Part shown: in pieces, positions 9,126-18,261 of the stretch
Layout: the number at the start of each line of letters is the position of its first letter
How positions within the stretch are numbered: position 1 is the first letter of the stretch
Assembly (NCBI RefSeq): GCF_933208505.1
Contig: NZ_CAKOEU010000007.1
Strand: one strand, 5' to 3'
DNA: 64,000 nucleotides
Source: Convivina praedatoris
GTDB lineage: Bacteria; Bacillota; Bacilli; Lactobacillales; Lactobacillaceae
Position numbers and translations under genes: made by a program
Notes under the pieces: generated by a model
Told to the model about the DNA's origin: nothing
Database searches by the model: none
What the model saw: the letters and a program-made list of their open reading frames with translations, nothing else

Positions 9126-9230
9126 AAATATCTCTCTTTCCAAATCTAAAATTTGACACTAGTAGTTTATCATATTTATAATTTTTTCACATAAATTGAT
9201 CATTTGATTATTTCACAATCCACTAATAAA

Positions 9231-9267
9231 AAAAACCAGTTATCAACAATATGATAACTGGTTTTTA
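9231..9267 (-). terminator. Terminator of the glucansucrase gene
   Basis: Perfect stem ACCAGTTATCA/TGATAACTGGT with flanking A5 and T5 runs, 11 bases after the stop of the leftward glucansucrase gene. Confidence 0.9.
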
Positions 9268-9277
9268 CTAACGTTCA

Positions 9278-12200
9278 TTACTGTTTCCGATACCGCTTAA
9301 TACCTACAAAGAGCATGGCGTTAACCATCATCAAACTCAAAAGAGTTTCGGAATAATGGTCTTGTTTACTGGTTGGTGGTAAGTTCGGCGGTGTTGTCGA
9401 AGTTGAGGTTGAAGTGCTAGTAGACGTCGAGGTGCTAATGGAAGTCGACTGACTAGGTGGGGTAGATTCACTAGTTGATGTTGAGCCACTTGGTGGCGTG
9501 GAGTCACTATGGGAATTTGAACCGCTTGGTGGCGTAGATTCGCTATGGGAATTTGAACCACTTGGTGGCGTAGATTCACTATGGGAATTTGAACCACTTG
9601 GTGGCGTGGAGTCACTATCAGAATTTGAACCACTTGGTGGCGTGGAGTCACTATCAGAATTTGAACCACTTGGTGGCGTGGAGTCACTATCAGAATTTGA
9701 ACCACTTGGTGGCGTGGATTCGCTATCAGAATTTGAACCACTTGGTGGCGTGGAGTCACTATCAGAATTTGAACCACTAAGACTGTGCGATGTAGATCCA
9801 CTAGCCGGTATATCAGATGTTCCAGAATTATCTAGGTTAACTAGTCGTCCAACATTGTTATAGCGATAGACTATGCCGTTTCTATAGAGGTCTGCATTTC
9901 TTAATTGAACGCCATTCGGCAAAAAGAAATACTGAGCCCCATCAATGGTTTGATCACCATAAACCATGTAACCATCCTGGTCGAAATAATACCAATCATC
10001 CCCATCTTGAATAAAACTGCTTCTAGCTTGATAACCACTAGTTGAGAAATAAACAGTTTTACCATTTAGTTGCATAAATCCAGTGTTTGCTTTTTCTCCT
10101 TGAATTTGTTTAGGTAAGAAATTATCACTTTGATTAACCCTGAAATACCCCTGAGTAGCAACATCTTTAAGCACATAGAAAGCACCACGCCCAAGAATAT
10201 TACTACCGTTTAAATATTTGGCTGACCAAGTCTTAATTTGTACCGACCCATCGATTGGTTGACCGGTAGAAATTTGCTTAGTAGTGAATAGATTAGGATA
10301 TTTTTCTTGTAATTCCTGAAGAAAAGCGCCACCGTAAATGCTTTGATAATCGTTACCACTACCCTTGGTGTCTCCAACATATAACGTATTAGACATGGCA
10401 TCAGGAATGGGGCGTCCAAAGATATCAGTACGAGTAACCGTTACAACTTCCTTATTAGGCATAGCATATAGCTGATCCGGAACCCAGTCAGCCATCGCTT
10501 GCATACCCTCGCGATGGACCGCCTTAATTGCTTCACGAAGTTGATCCACTGTACCATATTTAGTGGGGGTGTTGAATCCTAAATCGTAGCGGTCAGTGAA
10601 GGCATAACCATTTTGTACAATTGAATCTAAGAAACTGCCATCTTGACTCGAACGATATTGAGGAGGAAACTCAAAACTAGTAATACCCAAGGATTTAAAG
10701 AAACTAACATTTTGAGCAACCTTAACGTTCATATAATCGTCTGCACTTTCAGGCATGGACTGGAAGTTAGAAAAACCTTCATATATCAAGTTAGAATCCA
10801 ACGCTTCATCAGAATGGAAAGTCTTATCGTCGGTATATTGCTTGGAACTGACCAAAGTTCGCACGTCTTGCGTATCTGCTGCACCAACAGGCACCCAAAC
10901 GGCTAAATATCCAGATACCTTAGGATTATGAACCCCTGCGATATTGGTAAAGACTAAGTCTCCATTTTTATCAGACATCATGGTTGGTGCACCAGCATCC
11001 GAAGAAAACACACTCAAACCATCTGCCGTTGTTAGCAAAGAAGCTCGGAACAACTGATTCGCATGAGCAGCACCCATATGCAAAGTAACAGTTTCACCGT
11101 TTTCTAAACGGAAATTATTATCATTACTAATGATAATCCCCATCCCATCCGTATGCTTTTGGTAATCATTATCTGAAACTGTATTCAATCCCTTACCAAA
11201 ACGAACACTCGCAATCAGGTTATCTGTCTTTGTTCCTTGTGTAGTTCCCGAAGTCATCGTTTGTCCACCAGCAACATACTTCACTCGATCTTTCATTAAC
11301 TGCGTCAAGGCATCAAAATAAATTGTTTGTTGGGACATATACTGACCGCTATCAGTGTATAAATCCCCATAGTAAACTCGTGGTACCGTATTTTTATTAC
11401 TCAACAGTAACGCATACATTGCTGGAATATTATTCAGTGTCACTTTCTTATCGGTCACTTTAAAATCTTCATCGTAAATCTTCAAAGCGGCTCTTAATTG
11501 CTCCTGAGTGGGTTTAAAAGGATCAATCCCAGGATATAATTGAGACAAAATTTTAGCCACTTCATCTTGAGTCTGATTATCATGGGAACGAATAATGGTA
11601 TAATTTGGCGCAACAACATTAGTAGTACTATCAGTAGTGCGATCAGCGACTACCGACTTAATCACACTCGTTAATGCGGCGCGATTATCATTCCAGCCCA
11701 ACGCTTTAATGGTATTATCTTGCCACATTGGATCCATGGAAAGCTGATTAGAACCATGTGCTGTTAAGTAATCAATATCTCCGTGTGACCAGTCTTCCAA
11801 AATCGAAATATGCTGGTTAGCCAAGTTATTGTCTGTATCAACATGAAATACAGTCTTCATGTATTCACTTGTTATCTGAAGCAAATCAGCATCTACATTA
11901 TCAGGAGCATCTACTCGATATGAGTCAAAATTAGCATCAGCGTCATTATCAGTAATAGTGCCAAAATTCAAAAGATAGTGCAGCCAATTAAGCTGTTCAG
12001 CTTGGACAACCGGGTTAGAATTATCAATATCATTACCTAATAGTAATTCAAAACCACCGGGATAAAAATCGGTACGAGTCCCATTTTGATTTGTAGGAAC
12101 ACGATTTAGTAATCGATACTCTGAGTCAGCCCAAGGCGTTAACTGATTATTCACATATAACAAAGCCCCATGCTGAAAACCACCCAAATAAAAATCATTA

Positions 12201-13720
12201 GATGGATTTTCGCTATTTACATTCCAGCCCGATTGCATTTTAACGAAATCAGAAATATCTTGGCGTAGCCAATCGGTTTCACCGTTTTGAGCACTGATTT
12301 CTTTTTCAATATTAGCTTGAACCACATCGGATAATACAGTTAGATAGTTTTGATTGGTGTTGGAAACATCAACACTATCTGGTAACCAACCTTTAGTTTT
12401 GGCAAAAGCTAAATAAGCCATTTGAGTATTTTTATCCGGCCACCAGGTCATTAATAACGGCCGAAAATCAGTCGTAGCTGAGGGTACCCAAGTAATACCA
12501 TCTTTCAAGATATCCTTAGGACGGTACCAACTATCAGCGGTCATAAAGCCATCGATTGTATTAAAACTACTATTTTGTAATGTGGCAGCAGCATTATGCT
12601 CATTAGAAATATCAGTCAGGCCATTTGTATACTGATTCCGCAAAGTCTGTAATTGACCCGTATCTTTACTAAAATAAAGAGGCTGATTATTAATAATGGC
12701 CGTAAAATTCTTTTGAACATTACCCTGATCATCAACAAAATAAAACTTTCCTTGATCAAATTTTAAATGCTTATCTTGACTTAAGATTAGCTGCACAATT
12801 TGATCATTAGTAAATCCACTGTTAACAAGGTTTCCCAAATTAAAGACGCTTAGTACATTAGCGTCGTTCACTTGGTCGGTAGTCGTAGAAGATAAGCTCG
12901 TTGACTGGCTTCCCGCCATACTGTAGGCAATAGAAACCGCCTGACTTAAATCTTGACTTCGACTTTTCTGTTGACTCAAGGAGGTACTATTAGCTAAAGA
13001 ACCAGCCTGACTTAGGTCTTGCGATAACGCAGTGCTACGGGTAATGACTTCAGTACTTTCGCTCGCTACAGTACTCTGGGCAAGTGACTTAGCTTGACTG
13101 ACATCATGATTAATCACCTGAGTACTTGAACTTTGGATAGAACTAGTACTTTGAGCTAGTGAACTAGCTTGAGATGAATCATTATCAACGCTTGCACGCG
13201 TGAGCGTCATAGCATTTGAAGTACTGTCACTAACCGAATCCGTCACTACACTTTGCCTGTCATCTACAACTAGGGTCGGTGTGTCGCTTTCATTCAACAG
13301 TGAACTACTAGTTTGAACAATCGTTTCAGTGGCTGTTGACCCAATATTTTGTGGCAACAAACTATCTGAAATAACATTCGAATCATCATCGGTATTAGAC
13401 ACACTTGAACTCATCTGGCTTGTACTTGCAACCAAACTAGTATCAAATAGTAAAGAGGTACTATCAACCATAGATTCAGACTGTAAAGCCGTGGATTCAA
13501 TACTTCGTAGAGGCGTTAGTGAGTCTTGTCCTATTTGTCGATAAGGATTGGTGGCATCAGATTGACCAGTAAATTCAGTGTTATCGGCGGTCGCTGAAAT
13601 GGAACTCCCAATTCCTAAGGTAAAGACACTAATCCCAGAAGCAATCCAAAATTTTCCTGACTTATACATTTTGAAATGTGATTTGGTTAGTCTATGACTC
13701 AACGTATTATTTTTATTCAT
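9278..13720 (-). CDS. GH70 glucansucrase with wall-anchor signal
   Basis: Extracellular enzyme that polymerises glucose from sucrose into alpha-glucan. Order: KxYKxGKxW signal peptide (residues 17-25 plus hydrophobic stretch), Ser-rich SQAxSLAxST repeats (about 60-290), then the circularly permuted GH70 catalytic core. Motif II RVDAPDNVDAD carries nucleophile D604, motif III LEDWSH the acid/base E642, motif IV RSHDNQTQDE the stabiliser D714, and motif I ADWVPDQ comes last at 1077-1083. A short run of YG-type glucan-binding repeats follows (about 1225-1300), then about nine 12-residue Ser-rich stalk repeats and LPPTS plus hydrophobic helix plus KRYRKQ, a variant sorting signal. All catalytic residues are present. 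GGGGAGGAG lies before the ATG. Linkage type cannot be fixed from sequence; the motif IV pattern NQTQD resembles reuteransucrase/alternansucrase more than dextransucrase SEVQT. Confidence 0.93.
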   Translation of the reverse strand: MNKNNTLSHRLTKSHFKMYKSGKFWIASGISVFTLGIGSSISATADNTEFTGQSDATNPYRQIGQDSLTPLRSIESTALQSESMVDSTSLLFDTSLVASTSQMSSSVSNTDDDSNVISDSLLPQNIGSTATETIVQTSSSLLNESDTPTLVVDDRQSVVTDSVSDSTSNAMTLTRASVDNDSSQASSLAQSTSSIQSSSTQVINHDVSQAKSLAQSTVASESTEVITRSTALSQDLSQAGSLANSTSLSQQKSRSQDLSQAVSIAYSMAGSQSTSLSSTTTDQVNDANVLSVFNLGNLVNSGFTNDQIVQLILSQDKHLKFDQGKFYFVDDQGNVQKNFTAIINNQPLYFSKDTGQLQTLRNQYTNGLTDISNEHNAAATLQNSSFNTIDGFMTADSWYRPKDILKDGITWVPSATTDFRPLLMTWWPDKNTQMAYLAFAKTKGWLPDSVDVSNTNQNYLTVLSDVVQANIEKEISAQNGETDWLRQDISDFVKMQSGWNVNSENPSNDFYLGGFQHGALLYVNNQLTPWADSEYRLLNRVPTNQNGTRTDFYPGGFELLLGNDIDNSNPVVQAEQLNWLHYLLNFGTITDNDADANFDSYRVDAPDNVDADLLQITSEYMKTVFHVDTDNNLANQHISILEDWSHGDIDYLTAHGSNQLSMDPMWQDNTIKALGWNDNRAALTSVIKSVVADRTTDSTTNVVAPNYTIIRSHDNQTQDEVAKILSQLYPGIDPFKPTQEQLRAALKIYDEDFKVTDKKVTLNNIPAMYALLLSNKNTVPRVYYGDLYTDSGQYMSQQTIYFDALTQLMKDRVKYVAGGQTMTSGTTQGTKTDNLIASVRFGKGLNTVSDNDYQKHTDGMGIIISNDNNFRLENGETVTLHMGAAHANQLFRASLLTTADGLSVFSSDAGAPTMMSDKNGDLVFTNIAGVHNPKVSGYLAVWVPVGAADTQDVRTLVSSKQYTDDKTFHSDEALDSNLIYEGFSNFQSMPESADDYMNVKVAQNVSFFKSLGITSFEFPPQYRSSQDGSFLDSIVQNGYAFTDRYDLGFNTPTKYGTVDQLREAIKAVHREGMQAMADWVPDQLYAMPNKEVVTVTRTDIFGRPIPDAMSNTLYVGDTKGSGNDYQSIYGGAFLQELQEKYPNLFTTKQISTGQPIDGSVQIKTWSAKYLNGSNILGRGAFYVLKDVATQGYFRVNQSDNFLPKQIQGEKANTGFMQLNGKTVYFSTSGYQARSSFIQDGDDWYYFDQDGYMVYGDQTIDGAQYFFLPNGVQLRNADLYRNGIVYRYNNVGRLVNLDNSGTSDIPASGSTSHSLSGSNSDSDSTPPSGSNSDSESTPPSGSNSDSDSTPPSGSNSDSDSTPPSGSNSDSDSTPPSGSNSHSESTPPSGSNSHSESTPPSGSNSHSDSTPPSGSTSTSESTPPSQSTSISTSTSTSTSTSTSTTPPNLPPTSKQDHYSETLLSLMMVNAMLFVGIKRYRKQ
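9468..9790 (-). repeat. 36-bp tandem repeats encoding the Ser-rich stalk
   Basis: About nine near-identical 36-base units encode PPSGSNSDSEST-type 12-residue repeats between the enzyme and its anchor signal. The units differ mainly at two codons (D/E, D/H). Copy number in such arrays often varies between strains. Antisense frames across it are open only because the unit length is a multiple of three. Confidence 0.95.
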
Positions 13721-13760
13721 AAATACTCCTCCCCATATTTCTGTAAAATATCACTACTTC

Positions 13761-13766
13761 ATTATA
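13761..13766 (-). promoter_or_regulatory. Probable -10 box of the glucansucrase gene
   Basis: Reading leftward, a perfect TATAAT lies 41 bases before the start codon. No good -35 is seen at the right distance, so the promoter may need an activator. Confidence 0.4.
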
Positions 13767-13882
13767 GAGGAAAGTTAAGTGAAATACATAATAAAGAAAA
13801 CTAGCATAAATAAAAAAACTCCAACAGTAATGACAACATTCTCATCCCTGTTGAAGAGTACACATAATACTATCAGTTATTT

Positions 13883-14671
13883 TTAATGCAGCAATTTCGG
13901 TAGTCGCCAGCGTTCAGGCCTAACAATATTCATAGAAATCATCCCTAGGGTAATGTATAGCACCAACTGGAAAAGGGTAATCACAACCATACCGACGTTT
14001 AAATCTTTAGCAACATAACCGTCAGGTAAACCTTGAATAATCGTTAAATTGTAATCAATGAAAAAATGCACAATCATCGGAATTAGCAGGCTCGCCGTTC
14101 GAACATATAGCGCACCAAACAGGAAACCCATCCCCAAAACAGCCACCATCTGAGTTACCGTGGCAACTAAATTTTGATGGAAGATATTACCAATATGATA
14201 AAAAGAAAATAATCCAGATGACACAATCAAACTAGTCCACACACCATATTTGGTTTTAGCTAGGGCGGTTAGTAGCGCACCCAGGAAGATACCACGGAAA
14301 ATATATTCCTCAGGAATAGCAGCAATCAAACCAACAAATAAGCCATCAAAAATATTATGGGGATGAATGCAGGAAATTAAAATGGTCAAGATTGCTAACA
14401 CAATTAACCAAATAATTGTTTTCTTACCAAAGTTAATTTTAAAGAATTTTCGAACGGGTAGCCAAATGCCAACAATTAAGGCTAAGACTAATTCAAGAGA
14501 TTTAAAGACAAATTCCAGTAAGTAAAATTTATCACGGTGGGTTGGTAAGGGAATCCAGTGCATGATACTGCTTAAGCCTCTTGAACTCAGGTGATCCATG
14601 ACCATCAAAAATACAAAAGTTGCAAAAATAACAAGCATTTGGGTTTGTTTATTCTTTTTTAAATCTAACAT
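13883..14671 (-). CDS. CPBP family intramembrane metalloprotease
   Basis: A 262-residue, roughly eight-helix protein with the CPBP motifs EEYIFRG near residue 123, FYHIGN, and a third motif HFFIDYN. It is more distant from the other CPBP proteins in this window than those at 5308 and 19160 are from each other. The ATG has GGGGAG upstream, somewhat far (12 bases). It lies upstream of the glucansucrase in the same orientation, but a 160-base gap with its own -10 box separates them, so they need not be co-transcribed. Role unknown. Confidence 0.85.
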   Translation of the reverse strand: MLDLKKNKQTQMLVIFATFVFLMVMDHLSSRGLSSIMHWIPLPTHRDKFYLLEFVFKSLELVLALIVGIWLPVRKFFKINFGKKTIIWLIVLAILTILISCIHPHNIFDGLFVGLIAAIPEEYIFRGIFLGALLTALAKTKYGVWTSLIVSSGLFSFYHIGNIFHQNLVATVTQMVAVLGMGFLFGALYVRTASLLIPMIVHFFIDYNLTIIQGLPDGYVAKDLNVGMVVITLFQLVLYITLGMISMNIVRPERWRLPKLLH

Positions 14672-14789
14672 TTTTCTTCAATTTCTCCCCATTTATACAA
14701 AGTGTAAATCCATCTTTTTAAGAATCCTTATTATACTATAATAGGGAAAGCACCTTTCTTGTTAAAATTCTAAATGGAGGGGAAGGCTC

Positions 14790-14960
14790 ATGATAATTAT
14801 TGGCATTCTTTTATTGTTATACGGTATCGCCGTATTTTTCTACACTCGTTCCACCTATTTTGATGAATATGTTAAAAACGATACAACCGGACAGCCACCC
14901 TCATTTAAAAAGGCATATATCAAGAATTTTCTAGATATCGCCTGGGTTTTGACTTTATAA
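14790..14960 (+). CDS. Small single-helix membrane protein, paralogue of 23973-24149
   Basis: A 56-residue protein: an N-terminal helix (MIIIGILLLLYGIAVFFY), then TRSTYFDEYVKND, then PPSFKKAYIKNFLDIAW. The same layout with YTRSTYY, a Gly-Lys-Pro segment and SFSKAYILN recurs in the small gene at 23973, so this is a conserved small family rather than a chance frame. GGAGGGGAAGG precedes the ATG. It is followed after 32 bases by another small membrane protein gene, probably in one operon. Function unknown. Confidence 0.75.
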   Translation: MIIIGILLLLYGIAVFFYTRSTYFDEYVKNDTTGQPPSFKKAYIKNFLDIAWVLTL

Positions 14961-14992
14961 TGACCTTGAAATCCTCGGAGGTAAGCTAATTT

Positions 14993-15235
14993 ATGCTTAA
15001 CAATGTAGTACAAATGATGATTGCATTCCTGGCCGAGTGCGGATGTTTTGCCAGCTGCTACCTTCAAACTAGCGCCAAGGTAAGTAAATCGAATCAAAAA
15101 CTATACAGTGATTTAACTTTTGTGTTTCTTGGTTTAACATTATTAGGAGCCGATATTTTTAAAACCGCCCTCCTACCGGGACTAATCACTATCGGTGGTG
15201 CTTTTTCCTTATTGTGGGATTTATACAAACGTTAA
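14993..15235 (+). CDS. Small membrane protein of unknown function
   Basis: An 80-residue protein with two to three hydrophobic stretches, including TFVFLGLTLLGADIF and the C-terminal part up to SLLWDLYKR. GGAGGT lies ten bases before the ATG. It follows the paralogue-family small gene and precedes a secreted protein gene, all rightward, suggesting a three-gene operon. I recognise no domain. Confidence 0.65.
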   Translation: MLNNVVQMMIAFLAECGCFASCYLQTSAKVSKSNQKLYSDLTFVFLGLTLLGADIFKTALLPGLITIGGAFSLLWDLYKR

Positions 15236-15281
15236 TCAAAACCTGTCTAAAAAGTACCATAAAGCTACCAAGGAGTCATGA

Positions 15282-15728
15282 ATGAAAAAGTGGCTATTTA
15301 TTCTACTAGCAATCACCATAATCGCCAGTGGCAGTTGGTGGGCTGTTCATAACAATCTTCATTCCAGCCAAACATCCACAACCAAAAGTACCAACACTAG
15401 TTCTTCAGCAACTACAAAAAGTTCAACGACTATTTCTGACAACAGTTCAGCCAGCACTACCGCCAATCAGAGCACCGATTCGCAGACCGATAGCTCCAAA
15501 TCAATTAATATTAGCTCCAGTACAGATGCCGAGGCCTATACTAAAGAGCAACTTGGCTACCAAAATGATAGCGATATCGTTGCTGGTGCTAATCAATATA
15601 ATGACGACCAAGGTATCTATTACATCGTCCAATTAAAGTCACTAACAGCCGTCTCACAAAATGGTGCTGGTGGTACTATTGGCTACTATAAAGTTTTACC
15701 AAACGGCCAATGGAAAAACTTCCCCTAA
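15282..15728 (+). CDS. Membrane-anchored Ser/Thr-rich secreted protein
   Basis: A 148-residue protein with an N-terminal signal anchor (MKKWLFILLAITIIASGSWWA), a 60-residue Ser/Thr/Asn linker, and a C-terminal domain of about 60 residues (EAYTKEQLGYQND ... GGTIGYYKVLPNGQWKNFP). There is no lipobox Cys. The architecture recalls the proteins at 22142 and 31476, which also place a small domain on a Ser-rich stalk, though the domains differ. AAGGAG upstream and a strong terminator downstream. Unknown function. Confidence 0.7.
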   Translation: MKKWLFILLAITIIASGSWWAVHNNLHSSQTSTTKSTNTSSSATTKSSTTISDNSSASTTANQSTDSQTDSSKSINISSSTDAEAYTKEQLGYQNDSDIVAGANQYNDDQGIYYIVQLKSLTAVSQNGAGGTIGYYKVLPNGQWKNFP

Positions 15729-15750
15729 AAACCTCAGATGAGGTTTTTTT
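15728..15750 (+). terminator. Terminator of the 14790-15728 operon
   Basis: AAACCTC/GAGGTTT stem with AGAT loop followed by a T7 run. Confidence 0.85.
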
Positions 15751-15858
15751 AATGTAAAAACATGTTAACTATATAACAATATTTTCAATCATTATCTGAA
15801 AATATTATTTAAAAAATTACGCCTCATGCAAACAATAAATGTGCTATCATTTAATTAT

Positions 15859-15872
15859 TGTAAACGTTTACA
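15859..15872. promoter_or_regulatory. Perfect cre operator (CcpA) before the sugar symporter
   Basis: TGTAAACGTTTACA is a fully symmetric 14-mer and fits the cre consensus TGWAANCGNTNWCA at every position. It lies 36 bases before the start codon, just after a TATCAT -10-like hexamer, so CcpA or a LacI-family regulator would repress. Binding protein is inferred. Confidence 0.8.
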
Positions 15873-15907
15873 TAAGCTCAATTAAGCCATTGTTAAGGAA
15901 GTAAAAT

Positions 15908-17236
15908 ATGAATAACCACTCTCAACAAAAAGTCCATCATGACTTCGGCCAACTATCCGATGGATATCTTAAGAAAACACCAATTTTTCAATTCATTGTC
16001 ATTTCATTGATGTTTCCACTCTGGGGGACAGCAGCCAGTTTAAATGATATTCTCATTACCCAGTTTAAAACAGTTTTTGAATTAAATGATGCCGCAACAG
16101 CCTTTGTACAGTCGGCCTTCTATGGTGGCTATTTTCTAGTTGCTATTCCTGCTAGTTTTGTCATTCGAAAAGCCTCCTACAAAGTCACCATTATGACTGG
16201 TTTAGTGGCCTACATTCTAGGAGCTGGATTATTCTTTCCTGCTTCACAGGTGGCGACCTACTCAATGTTTCTCGTGGCGATTTTTGCCATTGCAGTTGGG
16301 CTATCTTTTCTAGAAACTGCTAGTGATACTTATAGCTCAATGATGGGACCTAAAAAGTATGCTAATTTACGACTAAACATTTCCCAAATTCTCAATCCGA
16401 TCGGTAGTATCATCGGGATTTTACTCGGAAAATATCTTATCTTTGGCTCAGTCGGCAATCTATCTGAAAAAATGGCCGGCATGCAAGGCGCCGAACGAAT
16501 TGCTTACGGCGAAAAAATGCTCCAACTGACTTTGCAGCCTTACAAGTACATCCTCTTTGTCCTGGTAGTGATGTTGATTGTCTTAGCTTGCACTAAAATG
16601 CCGAGTGCTAAACCTATTGTTAACGAAGTTGAATCTGATGCCAAGGTTCGTTTTAGCGAGTCCATTAACTACCTAGCCCATAACTATCGTTTTAAAAAGG
16701 GGATTTTGGCCCAATTTATCTACGTTGGTATGCAAACGGCAGTGTGGTCCTTTACCATCCGTTTAGCATTAGTAATGAATCATAGTATTTCAGAAGCACA
16801 AGCTTCAGATTTCATGATTTATTCTTATATCTTGTTCTTCGTTGGTAAGGTCGTTGCAACTTGGCTCTTTACCAAATTCCAACCAACTAAGGTTCTGACA
16901 GCTTACTCAATTTTAGGTACGTTGTCACTGCTATTAGCAGCTTTGGCTCCCGGTATGATTGCTGTTTACGCCGCTGTTAGTGCTAGTTTCTTCTTTGGCC
17001 CACAGTGGCCAACCATCTATGCTCATACGCTTGACACAGTTACAGATAAGCGCCACACCGAAACTGCCGGCGCCATCTTAGTTATGGCCATTGTCGGTGG
17101 AGCTGTTATCCCAGCCATTCAGGGAATTGTTTCAGATGGCATCGGCTCCATGCAACTTTCCTTTATCGTTTCAGCCATCTGCTTTGCCTTGGTAAGCTTT
17201 TACTTTGCCACGGAAATCAAGCACGATATTGAATAA
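15908..17236 (+). CDS. FucP-type MFS sugar:H+ symporter
   Basis: A 442-residue, twelve-helix major-facilitator protein of the fucose permease branch, with its typical ETASDTYSSMMGP segment near residue 138 and WGTAASLNDILI in helix 1. FucP relatives import fucose or other hexoses with a proton. No fucose-breakdown genes lie in the window, so the true sugar is open. The ATG has AAGGAAG upstream and a perfect cre operator, so expression is probably repressed by preferred sugars. Single-gene unit, convergent with a MarR gene. Confidence 0.88.
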   Translation: MNNHSQQKVHHDFGQLSDGYLKKTPIFQFIVISLMFPLWGTAASLNDILITQFKTVFELNDAATAFVQSAFYGGYFLVAIPASFVIRKASYKVTIMTGLVAYILGAGLFFPASQVATYSMFLVAIFAIAVGLSFLETASDTYSSMMGPKKYANLRLNISQILNPIGSIIGILLGKYLIFGSVGNLSEKMAGMQGAERIAYGEKMLQLTLQPYKYILFVLVVMLIVLACTKMPSAKPIVNEVESDAKVRFSESINYLAHNYRFKKGILAQFIYVGMQTAVWSFTIRLALVMNHSISEAQASDFMIYSYILFFVGKVVATWLFTKFQPTKVLTAYSILGTLSLLLAALAPGMIAVYAAVSASFFFGPQWPTIYAHTLDTVTDKRHTETAGAILVMAIVGGAVIPAIQGIVSDGIGSMQLSFIVSAICFALVSFYFATEIKHDIE

Positions 17237-17255
17237 AATGACAGGCATCATTAGA

Positions 17256-17678
17256 CTATTTACTGGTCGAAGATGCCTGTATTTTTAATAGTATTGCTGA
17301 CAATTTTCCCTTTTCGTCAGTCGATAGATTTACCAATTGTTCATCAACATACTCTGATTCAATTTGGGCAATTTCTTTTTGAATATTAAGAGCTTGGCCA
17401 GTTGGGAACAATCTTTTAAAATTTCGATTTTGATCATCAACTGCTTTTCGAATATAGCCTTTATCTAACAATTTTTTGAGCGATCGACTCATGGTGGTTT
17501 TATCAACTTCCACTAACTGAATTAATTCATATTGCGTTAAGCCAGGATGCTCCACAATTCGCAATAAATATAAAAAGAGGTTGTTATCAAGGTCATATGC
17601 TTTGACCATTTGGTTCACTTCTCGAGTAGCACGACGTGAGATTGAGCCAATTAAACGGAATAGTTCTAAATTATCCAC
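17256..17678 (-). CDS. MarR family transcriptional regulator
   Basis: A 140-residue winged-helix protein. The helix-turn-helix (LTQYELIQLVEVDKTTMSRS) lies at about residues 48-67 and the wing at 70-90. It starts with GTG at 17678, with AGGAG 11 bases upstream. Divergent from the acetyltransferase gene at 17775, with GTTG/CAAC inverted repeats between them, so it probably controls that gene and itself. Not closely similar to the MarR at 6184. Confidence 0.85.
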   Translation of the reverse strand: MDNLELFRLIGSISRRATREVNQMVKAYDLDNNLFLYLLRIVEHPGLTQYELIQLVEVDKTTMSRSLKKLLDKGYIRKAVDDQNRNFKRLFPTGQALNIQKEIAQIESEYVDEQLVNLSTDEKGKLSAILLKIQASSTSK

Positions 17679-17705
17679 TTGAAATTATCTCCTACGTGTA
17701 ATATA

Positions 17706-17736
17706 GTTGTTCAAACAGCACGGTTGTATTTGCAAC
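17706..17736. promoter_or_regulatory. Candidate operators between marR and the acetyltransferase gene
   Basis: Two imperfect inverted repeats 17 bases apart, GTTGTTCAAACAGC (17706-17719) and GTTGTATTTGCAAC (17723-17736), occupy the divergent intergenic space. Their role as MarR sites is inferred from position and symmetry. Confidence 0.4.
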
Positions 17737-17774
17737 TCTAATTATACAGTTTTAATTTAGAAAGCGAGTATTTT

Positions 17775-18236
17775 ATGTGGAAAATTAAGAAAATGGCGGA
17801 ATTAACTGCTGAAGAATTTTATCAGATTTTAAAATTACGAATTGATACTTTTGTCGTGGCACAACAACGTATTTATCACGAGTTAGACGATAATGATCCT
17901 CAAGCCTCTCACGTCTTTTATCAAGCTGAAGACGTCAATCAGGTTAATGCTTACGCCCGTGTATTCATAGAAGATGACCATATTACCTTTGGCCGGGTTG
18001 TGACATCCCCAGCTACGCGTGGATCTGGTTTAGGAGCTAAATTAGTCAAGCAAATCCTGCAACTATGTAGTCAGCAGTGGCCTGGTAAGACAATTGAAAT
18101 TGAAGCACAGGAACAGGTCGTTGGCTTTTATGAAAAATTCAATTTTATTTCTGAAGGAGAACCTTTTATTTTTGAAAGCACTCCTCATGTCACTATGATT
18201 TGGCAAAATAAGATAAATGACCCTTTACACGGTTAA
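17775..18236 (+). CDS. GNAT acetyltransferase (ElaA-like)
   Basis: A 153-residue N-acetyltransferase. The start (LRIDTFVVAQQRIYHELDDND) matches the ElaA subgroup, and the acetyl-CoA loop is V-SPATRGSGLGAKLV near residues 76-92. Small-molecule substrate unknown. The ribosome binding site is weak (AAAGCGAG). Divergent from a MarR gene, which probably regulates it. Confidence 0.85.
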   Translation: MWKIKKMAELTAEEFYQILKLRIDTFVVAQQRIYHELDDNDPQASHVFYQAEDVNQVNAYARVFIEDDHITFGRVVTSPATRGSGLGAKLVKQILQLCSQQWPGKTIEIEAQEQVVGFYEKFNFISEGEPFIFESTPHVTMIWQNKINDPLHG

Positions 18237-18261
18237 CCAACGAATCGTTCAAATTCTAACT

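Noticed and set aside
9498..9863. Long open frames antisense to the glucansucrase stalk repeats
   Set aside because: They exist because the 36-base unit is a multiple of three; low-complexity translation and no ribosome binding site.
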